Positions 14,198 to 24,091 of a stretch of DNA of 64,000 bases are shown here, piece after piece. The stretch covers positions 1 to 64,000 of the forward strand of contig JAIWNE010000062.1 in NCBI GenBank assembly GCA_025331445.1, written 5' to 3'. The position numbers and the translations under genes are program-made. The stretch is from Blakeslea trispora (taxonomy: Eukaryota > Mucoromycota > Mucoromycetes > Mucorales > Choanephoraceae). Numbering within the stretch: the stretch's first letter is position 1; each line of letters opens with the position of its first letter. The notes beneath the pieces were generated by a model. The model did not search any database, was not told where the DNA came from, and worked only from the letters and a program-made list of their open reading frames with translations.

Positions 14198-15126
14198 ACT
14201 ATTGACTGCCCCTCTACAGAACAGAGGCATTTGTTTAGGCAACTCTGATGAGATACACAGAATACACGATGCATATGCAATGTAAGAACATACCGTCAAT
14301 AGCGAATGCTATAGTTCGGCTAATGTATAAGCATGTATACTCTTGTTAGACACAATCTACAGCCAGAAATCGATGATACCCTATCAGATGTATCTAGTGA
14401 TGGGAACATTGAATTCATCGATGTAGACGATTTCCATTATATCACCTATATCTATAAGGATGGTTATCTTTGGGAACTAGATGGTTTGAAATATCAGCCT
14501 GTTAAGATAATGGAGTGCAGTAAAGATAGCTGGCTTGATGCTGTCAAGCCTGTATTACAGAAGCGAATGGATTCTTCGTAAGTTCATGGTTGGCTGTATT
14601 GATTCATTTTGTCTTAATTGGCTCTCTCTTCTTCTTTTTTCTCTGTACCTTGAAAAGTGCCCAAAATGAATTGACATTCAGTTTGATGGCTGTTACTCAA
14701 GACATTTATCCTTGTCTCCTTCAGCGCAGAGAAGCTTACGATAAATGTATAGCTCTGGTCAATGGATCATTAAAACGTCCATTTGCTTATAGTACACTGT
14801 TAAAGAAGAAGAAGCTTTGTTGCAATCTGTTGGCTCAAGTAGATTCACCTGATGTAGTTTTAATGGGCGATATATGGAATGGCTTCATTTCAGGAGATAT
14901 TGAAATTGCCAAAACCCAGTTTGAGAGTTTCAAACAAAAGTCTGAAGCACTTGATAGTCAACTGCAACTGGTCAAGGAGCAAAAAGATCTAGCTAGGATA
15001 GATGCCGAGAGACAGAAATTTGACTATACTCCTTTCATTAACTCACTTTTGACAAAAGCATATCATCATCAACTCATAGAAGATAGCACAAGACCCAAGA
15101 AAAAGCCAAGGTTACCTAAATCATAA
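13525..15126 (+). CDS. UCH37/UCHL5-type ubiquitin C-terminal hydrolase
   Basis: Six exons (13525-13745, 13794-13899, 14017-14133, 14220-14281, 14350-14577, 14658-15126) give 400 residues; the frame closes throughout. The enzyme cleaves ubiquitin from substrates and in its best-known setting acts at the proteasome. The catalytic set is complete: oxyanion Gln109 and nucleophile Cys115 in QVVTNVCGTLALL, His198 in DDFHYITYI and Asp213 in ELDGLKY, with the same Q-C and H-D spacing as human UCHL5. An opening WGLISSDPG and the crossover-loop start NRGICLGNSDE are also family-typical. A C-terminal coiled segment followed by DYTPFINSLLTKAYHHQL and a basic KKKPR tail resembles the UCHL5/BAP1 C-terminal domain. 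The exon 4/5 junction is the least certain, and the exon 6 acceptor is AAG. Intron 3 contains a (GA)20 run. Confidence 0.9.
14154..14195. repeat. (GA)n microsatellite in UCH37 intron 3
   Basis: About 21 uninterrupted GA units lie between the donor at 14134 and the acceptor at 14219. It is intronic in the gene model, so length variation should be tolerated. Confidence 0.9.
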
Positions 15127-15541
15127 CAAGCAAGGTATCATGATAATAACAATAGCTTTTCCTATACTATCAAAGAAAGTTTGACGAATTTCTTGTGTTT
15201 ACAAAGTAACAATATTATGCCTACTATATCTTGAGTGTTTGTTGGAGAATGGGAGGAGGGGTGAGGAGATGTTATTTTCGTATGATCCATTATTGTAGTT
15301 GATAAGGAAGAAGGGCTCAAATGGTAGTAGATATTCTGAGCTGATTAATTTCTTACCTTCTTACTATGCAACATCACTAATGTCTTTCATGCTTTGTTTA
15401 AACATAGTCTTATCTCTTTAAAATGTTTCAAAGAATCGAGACTATGCCTTCTCTTAATAAAGTGTATTCGTATATTATGAATTTATATAATGTATAATGG
15501 TATCAATCAAGTGGTAGAAGAAAGTAAGGGAAATAAAATGC
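15127..15541. other. Convergent 3' region
   Basis: About 415 bp between the stop codons of two convergent genes (UCH37 and the cyclase-like gene). AT-rich, with no ORF; it probably carries both polyadenylation regions. Confidence 0.5.
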
Positions 15542-18500
15542 CTACGCTGTCAAGTCAGCAGGCGTATGGCGGGAATAAGAGTTTTCTGGATCAGGATTGC
15601 AGTAAACATGAGAAGGTATCCTCAACTCTTCAAAATCAACTTTGGCTCTATGTGTCCATTCAATACGGTCTGCAGGTGTAAAGGCATATTTGCCCAGATT
15701 AGCCCAATAAAAAGCTTTGAGGAAACGTATTTCCTGGATAAATCGCATTTCCAACACACCATGCTGTAGCACCATAAAGCCTTCAACAGTTCGGCCTGTG
15801 CTGATGTAAGGCAATGCTCTTGCTAAATAAAGACATGGCTGTGTAAACTCCCAAAATTTGACTTGCTGAAACGCATGGTTGATGCGAGAAACACCAAGGA
15901 TGAACCGGTCATAATTCTTTTCATCGCTTGTACTGACAAAATCAACTTGAGAATCTTCTATCATACAATACATGCCCATCGTGGCAAATATAAGCCCAAA
16001 AATGGGGAAAATGTTTGCTAAATATAAACTTGTTAGAATAAAGTGTAACTATATCAATGAAAACCTACGTGTCACTGTCAACAAAGGCAGAATGGCTACC
16101 AAGTTGCGAGTATGGCGACGTGCATGTTCATAATTGCGCGTTCTTGCATAATAACATAGCAGTGTGCCATAGATGGCAATGCGATTAAAATCTTCAGAGT
16201 GCTTCAAGTGCGCCTCCAATGATGCGACAAAGGGCTCGCAATCACGTAGTCGATCTTTTATCAATGCATTGCCTACATTATATACGCTGAGCCAAATCTC
16301 GGCCTCAAAATCGCAATTGCTATGAGCTGTATCTGCCATTTGCTTTAGTAAGACAAGATCGTCTGGAGAGTTATCTAATGTGCCCTCAAAAATACGCATT
16401 GTTATAATTAGCCCTACAGATCGATAGAAGGCTTGACAGTCTGTGATAACACCCAGAGTTTTGACAGCTTCAATGGATTGGTACAACAAGTCACGCGCAT
16501 TTTTGAACTTGCCGGCTGCAAAACACAGAAAAGAGCAGATGGTCAGTGTATCCGCATCATTCTTCTGGTCCATATAGCGCAATGCCTTTGTGATATAAAA
16601 AATAGACTGCTCTTTTTCATCATTAAGCCAGCTTAGCAACGAATTTCTAGCTAAAAACAAAGTATAGTTGGGTCCAACTTCATCTAGGCGTTCACAAGCA
16701 TTTAAACCAACAAGACAGGTATAGACAAAGAAACGGCCTTTTCCTGTGTAAAAATAGATACTTGATAGCTGGGCCATGATCTCCACCACACGTTTGGCAA
16801 TTTCCTTCTTTAGATCTTTTTCAACTTTACGGAACACGCGTAGTTTTCGATGACGGTATTGAGCTATCCGATTGACCCAAAACTTAAAGAGAAACTCTGG
16901 ATCGCTTTGAGGCCAGGGCTCTCCTAAACACATCAAGGCCTGATGTAGATATTTTTCGCCTTCTCTGAGTTTGGTACGCATAGCAAAGCACATACCTAAT
17001 CGGCGGTAAACATCACTACGATGAAGACGGCCAAATTGAGCTTCTAAATCTGGGTTGGTATCAAGGATTTTTACAATACGCTCTAGGTTGCTTGTCGCTT
17101 CAGGCAAGAGAAATGCTTTCATGTTCATGTCAGCCAACGCTTCCAAATAATACAGCTGCTTGTCAGACCATTCTGTTTGAAGATAATGACGAGTGACTTT
17201 GCCAAGGAGTTCGATATAGTTTTCTCGAGTGAGTAAGCTTTCGTAGTACTTTGCCAGAAGACGATGTAACATGATACGTGTCTCATAGGATGCCATATCG
17301 TATATGCTTTGAGGAATTGTGATGTGGGTAAATGTGTACAGTTCGCTACTTAGCAAGCTATCGTCTGTTCTTTGAAGAAAATGATAGACGTCATAAAGCT
17401 CAATCTTTTGCTTTGCTTCTTCATCAGTAGCGTATTTAAAGTCTAGATTGTATTCCTTGATTACTGCTTGTACTTCTTGAATGGTGAAATATTGATCTAA
17501 GCAGCTTGCTACCATCAGAAACTCCTGGAAGCTACCTTCAAGTCGATCAAATTGCATCTTGATGATGCGCTTATAATCGAAATTGCCCAAGAGGTCTTCT
17601 AGATCAAAATGTGTACTTGTAGGTACCAATGTGTTTTCGACGACAGTGACATGATTAAAGTCTTTCAGCACAATAGCCATATTCTTGACATAAAGTGGGT
17701 TGCCGGCTGTACGTTTCTGAATGACACGAACAATTTTGGGGCTGACTTGTGTCACGTTTGTTGTTTGAAAGGTCTGCAGAATGATCTCGCCAATTTCTGC
17801 GACACCAAGTCCATTTAGCTCGATTTCTTTGAGTGGCCTGTTGCTCTGAAATTATTGATAAAAGTAACATTGTAATCTTTGACAGGGCGAGTAGCTAAAA
17901 TGAGCATAACTCTTTGACAGTGCTCATGGATATGCTGTAATAAACGCACAGATGCTGAATCGGCCCCTAGATTTTAAAAGTAAATTATGAAATGGAAGAG
18001 GTTAGATCCGGTCAAAGAAGAAATGTCGATTAGAGACAATAAATCAACTCACATTGAACATCATCAAGAATAAACACTAGTCCAACATGCTCAGAGACAT
18101 ATCGTGTCATTCGGCTGATTAGACTGGTAAGCAAGATATCGCGTGCTCGGCCGTCCAACCGACGGATATACCGATTATCTTCCATATCAGCCAACACTGA
18201 AAAGACAACTTTAAACAATGGCAAAAACCCATCTTCTTCGCCACAAATACGAAGACATCGTATGATCAAATCCTCTAGTTCATTGAATCCTTCAATACGC
18301 TCACGGGGCTCATTGTTTGATGAGAAACGAGAGATAGTAGAGTAAGATCGTAGACGTTGTGTATGGTCAAATATTGGACGATGAGTGTGGCTGTAGTTGT
18401 CCTTTGTTGTGGTAGGAGAAGGGCAACCTGAAGACGTTGATGATGTGATTGAGGCAACCTCAGGATTAGACTGGTGTGATTGAACTGAGTCTGCCAAGTA

Positions 18501-21376
18501 AAACCCACCAGAGCCACTCAAGTAAGGAACCCGACGTCGTGTGCTCTGCGGGACCTGATCAGAATCAATAATCTCAAACAGTGACAGCAAAATATTCTTG
18601 ACAAGATAATACTTTGAACTTTTTTCAACTGATACAAAATTCGAGAGTTTAGTAAATGTACCAGGTTTTTTTCTCTCTCTCTCTGTCATTCTAATGTCTT
18701 ACCTTCTGTACAAGAAGACCAGCAACATATAGAGCCATTTGATATGATGCTTCGGCTAAGCGCATGACAAAAGAAGCTTTTACCTACACCGGAAGGACCA
18801 GAAACCACAAGCAGATGATGGTTAGAAGATTCCATCCAATCGTCTACATATTGAGTTGCTAGGCTCATTTCGGCTTTATATCCGATAAAATCCGAGTTTT
18901 TTTCCTGGCTTTGTGTTGATATTCGCTTAGTCTTACAGACAGCAAAACGAAGAATACCATAGATCGGAATAGGCTTCACTTTTCCTTTGACGTAGTTTTC
19001 ACCATGTTCTTCAAAATCACAGATCCTACCAATTTGTTGTTTTGTGGCAGAATCGCATACGATGTTCTTTTTGGCAAAAGGAAATTTGAGCATACGTACA
19101 GCTAAAATGATTGTGTCGCCAGCAATTCCTGGATCCCGACGATAAGGATTATCCTGAGGAAGAACAGCATTGAATATCACACCTGTCGATAACGAAATAG
19201 CGAAATTGTCTAAAAATCCCATGAAGTTCTCTCTCAAATCGAAAGCCGCCTTAGCTGCAAAAACGGCTTCTCTTTCATGCGATAAAGGCGGAAGACCAAA
19301 CACTGCAAGCAGAGTGGCACCTTTAAAATTTACAGTAGAAATAAATCAGAAAAAAGCCCTCTCCTCTCTTTTCTTTTTTTCCAAACATAAAACTAAGAGA
19401 TAATCCAATTTTTTTTTTACCTTTGTCGTCTACAGCAAATTGTTGGAGCACACCTTCGTATTTCAGTAGAGCCCTTATTGTGGCAACTGTAGCCCTTTGT
19501 GCGATTCTAGCACCTTCAGGAGTTGCTACATTTAATTTACCTAAACTGATAAACATGATAGTTACATCTCTAAATTGCGGTAGGAAATTGCCATCAGGAC
19601 TGTGTTGCAATCGATAAAGCGCACTTTGATTGATATATTTATAGTAGTCTGGATTAGGATCAAATGAAATCTTTGGGACAGAATCGATTCGAGAGTCTGA
19701 TGATAGTGGTGTAATGACTGGTGCTGTGGTACGTTTAATTAAGCTAGGCTGATCTGTAAAATAGTTTGTATTATAGGCTGATGACGATCGATAGTGTGCT
19801 GTGAAAGATCTTTTTTTGTTGTTTATTTGGCTGTTGTTGTTATCAAAATAGGTAATGGTATCTGAGCTTTTCGCAACATAAAATTGGTTACGCTTTTCGC
19901 AAGAGAGTGTAGCATTTTGACTACGAAATAGGTTGTAAGCTTCCGCTGTAATACTCATTTCTCCTGCCTTGGCTACAGTCAGTGCATCCTCTAGAGATTC
20001 GACAGCCGGTCCACAAATAGCATATTCTAAACGACCAACATAATCCAATGAAGCTTGTTCATCGGTTGACAATACTCTCGATTGAGATTTTCTCTTTTTT
20101 TTGATAGCGCATACAGATGATTTCATATCGCCTAGGATGACATTAGTAATATCGCCACATGAAAGACCGATATGAAGTTCGAGATCTATAGCGTCCGGCT
20201 CTCCACTTGTTGTGTCACTTGTATGGCTTCTCCTTCTCATAGAGGCATATACTTTGTTTTTTCTTCTGTTGCTTCCTTTGCCGAATAAGACTGGAATGCA
20301 GTTCCAAAAATTAAAGGCTGTCGAGTATTCTTCGTGGTAGCCGTAATCATTATCAAAGAGAGAAGACATATTCTGAAAACTGTCCCTAGATAAGGTACGT
20401 TCGCTTTCGCTCGCTGTACCTCCTCCATCAAATAGTAAGAAGCGCTCGTTACTAGAGTTGGCAATATTGGGATTAAATCGATGCTCCATTTCGGCTGTTG
20501 CATTTGAACGATGTCTAGATCTTTCTTCTGCTGTCAAATAAACTCGATAATGAGATAGTCTGGATAGCAACTGCAGACCGCATTCGACTGCTCTTCTAAC
20601 AAGCAAATCCTTTCGTTTTGCCTCTTTCTCTTTTATTGAGATGTTGCTTTCGGTCATGTCTTGCTCCTTTTCTTCCCAATCAATTGTTTGAAAGCTAACC
20701 AAGACTGCATCACCAAGAAACTATGATAATTGTAACGATAAACAACAGTCAAAAAAACAACAGCAAAAATGCCGCTTGTGCATAAATCTTACCTTGACTA
20801 CATCGCCCCCAAAATGTTCAATGATCTCTATGCACTATTTTGTATGGTTTAGTATGACAAATAGCGATAAAAACTAACATAGCAACTCCTTCTGTCTCAA
20901 AGAAGTCAAGATAGAAAAAAAAAGGTCATACATTACTTCGCCCATGTATGTGCCTATTTCAAGCGCAATAGCCTCTGCACCGGAACCTCCTTTTTCAGCT
21001 GCTTTGGTAGTCAACTGTAATGTAATTTTTTCGTTTTTATTTTTATAGTTTTTATTTTTTTCTTTCCTTTTTGTATTATTTTTTTTTTACTTACAGCGCT
21101 AAAGCCTAAGAGAGTAATTGAAAATAACAAAATACATATATGAATACAAAAGCACATTTATATAAAAGGCACTGAATGTCTCAATATTGCTTACCTACAA
21201 CATCTACCATGAGCACTACACCAAACTGAGACTGAATGTATGGAAGTTTCAACTGCTCTTTACGAGCATGCAGAGATCTTACATACTACATTAATAAAAA
21301 AAAATTAATGAGCATGAGGAAAAATCAAGAGATAGTCTAGGTTTACTTTTGCAATATAGGGAGCAATATTGAGCAT
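15542..21376 (-). CDS. ADCY10-like (soluble-type) cyclase/NTPase protein
   Basis: Eleven exons (21347-21376, 21195-21285, 21095-21105, 20937-21014, 20793-20834, 19421-20720, 18703-19320, 18053-18628, 17884-17966, 16069-17845, 15542-16017) total 5082 nt, or 1693 residues. Domain order matches animal ADCY10: cyclase domain C1, cyclase domain C2, a P-loop NTPase and a long helical repeat tail. C1 has the two metal-binding aspartates, Asp38 (MVDVVGFSALT) and Asp88 (GGDVVKFLGDAV). C2 begins FRDVTIMFISL and continues through FAVDDKGATLLAVFGLP. Walker A is GPSGVGKS near 692-699 and Walker B is GLVFILDD near 905-913. In C2 the lysine and asparagine expected for adenine and transition-state binding seem to be Gln and Ile, so cyclase activity is doubtful. 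The 11-nt exon 3 and the 38-nt intron 9 are unusual but needed to keep the frame. It could be an active bicarbonate/ATP sensor or a purely regulatory STAND-like protein. Confidence 0.85.
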
Positions 21377-22683
21377 ACGCAAGTGATAGTTTATGAGTCG
21401 AGAGGAAAAGAAAAAGAAAAAAAAGGCACTCTCACTTGCTTGACTACAGTTGGAAGAAAGTAAAGATTTTCTGCGGGGAGTTTTCTTTTTATTTTTATTT
21501 TCTCAGCAAATCAAAGCCTCGATAATAATCAGCATTTGCTATTCTGTTAAAAGGTCTTATTGTTGTGTTGTTTTATTTGAGCAAGAAGTGTTGAAGACTT
21601 TGCATAACACATTTAACTGTGCTTGTCTCCTCATAGCTCACAATGGCCTCCATTGACTTGTGTAGACAGGATACTAAGCAAAAGAGTAAAGGCATGTGAT
21701 GATGGATAAATATGGATTCTTGTATCAGATTTCAAAGAATAAGTAACAGATTTGTCATGGCAGTTGTTTTTGCCACACATAATCAAAAAGAAGGGAGGAA
21801 GGACAAAGCTTGAGAGGCTATGTAGATACTTTGCTGTGCTCATCGTTCAATTCATTATAGTAGTTATGTTGATTGTTATGATATTATCACTCGTAAAAAA
21901 CTAATGCTTCTCTTCTTTTTTGTAATAAAATCTTCTACTTGTGTATCATTTAGATAGCCAACAGCCATGACTTAAATACAATCAGTCTTTTTTTTTTCTT
22001 TGTTGAGACAATAAGCATTCGCTTCTCGTAATGTATGTATTCATAGATGACTCAAAGAAAGAAGAAGAAAAGGGCATTGTAAATTCATATGTAGTACAAT
22101 ATCGAACAATACACTGAAATCGATGGGAAACTGGCTAATTGACCACAATAACCTTTCTATGGACGTAAAATAGTATCTTGCACCTTTCTATCATCTCATG
22201 AATAAGCTGTAGACGAACAAAAGACACAACTGGAATCCAACAGCAAAACTATGCCAAGATACAGTATAAGCCATTGACATTGAACCCTTTGGGTACAAGG
22301 TAGAGATGTTCAAATTCACGTATTTCAGTTTGCTTTTTTTTTTTCTTAAGAAAGTATTTTTCAGTAAATTTGTAGAATTCTCTCCTTTACTTTGATAGTT
22401 ATTGTTTTCTAAATTCCTTGCATGTTCATACGCGGGTAAAAAATTAGTGCGAATAGGGATACCCTTTTTTTGGCGTTTTATACGGGGTATCAAATAAGCC
22501 TTTGGAAATGAAGAAAAAAATAAAAAAAAAATATTGTGACAAAAAATTACCATATATGGAACAGCTAAAGAACAACAACAAACTCTATATGGATGTGCAT
22601 ACAAACATGAAAATGATATGAGAAGCCTCAAGCAAAAACCGTAGATAACGAGCAGTAAAAAAAATACATAGATTAAGCCTAAA
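21377..22683. other. AT-rich intergenic region upstream of the cyclase-like gene
   Basis: About 1.3 kb without a supported gene. It includes the promoter of the cyclase-like gene and marks the change from the gene-rich block to the transposon-rich block. The minus-strand frame at 22191-22631 has no recognised domain and was not called. Confidence 0.4.
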
Positions 22684-22738
22684 CCAGCGTGGGAGGGGGT
22701 TTAAGGGGAGGGTCGTCCCTCCCCCTCACGCGAAGCAA
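22684..22738. repeat. G-rich hairpin repeat, copy 1
   Basis: A 55-nt unit starting CCAGCGTGGGAGGGGG and ending CGCGAAGCAA. Its centre is a self-complementary GGGGAGGGTCGTCCCTCCCC, which can form an 8-bp GC-only stem with a four-base loop. A second copy lies 33 nt downstream in the same orientation. Confidence 0.9.
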
Positions 22739-22770
22739 GCTTGTGTTAGGAACAGTAGATTGCACTTAGG

Positions 22771-22825
22771 CCAGCTGGGAGGGGGTTCAAGGGGGAGGGT
22801 CGTCCCTCCCCCTCGCGCGAAGCAA
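22771..22825. repeat. G-rich hairpin repeat, copy 2
   Basis: Second 55-nt copy, differing from the first at a few positions (for example a two-base CT in place of GT in the first block, GTTCAAG for GTTTAAG, and TCGCGC for TCACGC) and keeping the palindromic core. Differences on the stem flanks keep or extend the pairing. This is the only strongly GC-rich DNA in the surrounding 3 kb. Confidence 0.9.
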
Positions 22826-23563
22826 AACGAATATAGTTTCTAATAGATGTAGGTTGAGATATACAGTAAGACAAACATTAAAAGAAAAGCTTGCTTCAAG
22901 AAGATCAGATGGCTAAAATTTAAAATTTTCGAAGATGGCGAAGATGAATTACATCTTCGTTGTCAAGATCGAACGCCTCTGGTTTTGAACATAAAATAAT
23001 GTATACTTTCTTTTCAATAAAAAGTAATATAAGAGATTCTCAGAATTAGACTAAGATCTAGGCGCTAAGAGAGTAACTCAAACAGAAGAAAGAACTTGCA
23101 TCAGATTCCTTGCAAAGCTTCTAACAAGACACGTAAATAGCTCTGAAGACCTTGCCCTTGAGAGCCAAGGTAATAATGTCTCAAGCTCTTCAACTGAAGC
23201 CCATGCAAGCGACATCATGTGTTTGACCATTTAAGATGTACCTCAAGATGGAACAAATTTCATTGTTACAGGCTCAAACCAAATAAGTTTATTTATACTT
23301 CCTAATCTGAAAAATGAAAGTGTAAGAAGAGGAGAGACCCAACAATCATATGTTGTAAGCAACTCTGAAGCAATTGCAAAGCAGTAAAGAGACAAAAACA
23401 GCTCGGAAGAAGGAAAATCATATTGAAGAAGATATAGAGCTGAGCATACTGAAGAAGCCATACAATGTTTTGTCCTTTAATAAGAACTGTTGAGCTTTAA
23501 TTCCGTTTTACGGCGTATAAAACACCATGGATTTGGTGCCTCCGGTCAGCAAAAGTTTTTTAT
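22826..23563. other. AT-rich spacer, possible transposon-derived sequence
   Basis: No supported gene. Sequence at 23100-23460 has a more coding-like composition on either strand but is broken by stops in every frame, and no family was recognised. Confidence 0.35.
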
Positions 23564-23617
23564 ATTGTATTTTTCAGCAAATAAGAGAAAATTATTGAAC
23601 AAATAAGAGAAAATTAC
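23564..23617. repeat. Dispersed repeat with AAATAAGAGAAAATT units (copy A)
   Basis: Two AAATAAGAGAAAATT units follow a TTGTATTTTTCAGC lead-in. The same arrangement occurs in reverse orientation at 44840-44912, where an extra 21 nt separates the units. Two copies in one window, in opposite orientation and beside mobile elements, suggest a terminal region of a transposon family. Confidence 0.75.
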
Positions 23618-23975
23618 TGAGAGGGTATTTTTTTCAAATAAGCTGTGACTAGGTCCTAAGTCTCGCCAGTTTTGAAGCGGAGTAAGTCTCATAGGAAAAT
23701 ACTTCACCACCAAAGGTTTTAGATTGTAAAAAAGGAAACTCAACTTTTTGGAAGCTAGTCATTGGCTGAAAGCTTTGATGTTCCCCTGTGCGGTAGTTGA
23801 AAACCATTTAGCAAAGAATTATTCGTTGGGACTTTGGGATTACTAACACGTTTTGAAACAAAAGCAAAATAAAGCCAATCAGTAAATGAGAAAATTTAAA
23901 CGGAATTCTATTTGAACTTGGAGAAATTAAAGATTTATAGATAAAAGCATAGGAACATAAGTAATAACATAATTA

Positions 23976-24037
23976 AGGGCATAGGTGAGGGCATAAGTGA
24001 GGGCATAAGTGAGGGCATAGGTGAGGGCATAGGTGAG
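23976..24037. repeat. 12-bp minisatellite, five copies
   Basis: Five direct copies of AGGGCATARGTG, where the variable base alternates between A and G, followed by a diverged sixth start. The tract lies just 3' of the transposase gene on its own strand. The minus strand reads as MPSPMPSL-type repeats, which explains the short frame there. Confidence 0.9.
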
Positions 24038-24091
24038 GGTATATAAACATAATGGAGGGCATAGAAGAGGAAAGGAAGGTTAAAAGAAGGC

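Noticed and set aside
22191..22631. 146-residue minus-strand frame
   Set aside because: No domain, no splice context, composition follows the AT-rich base content.
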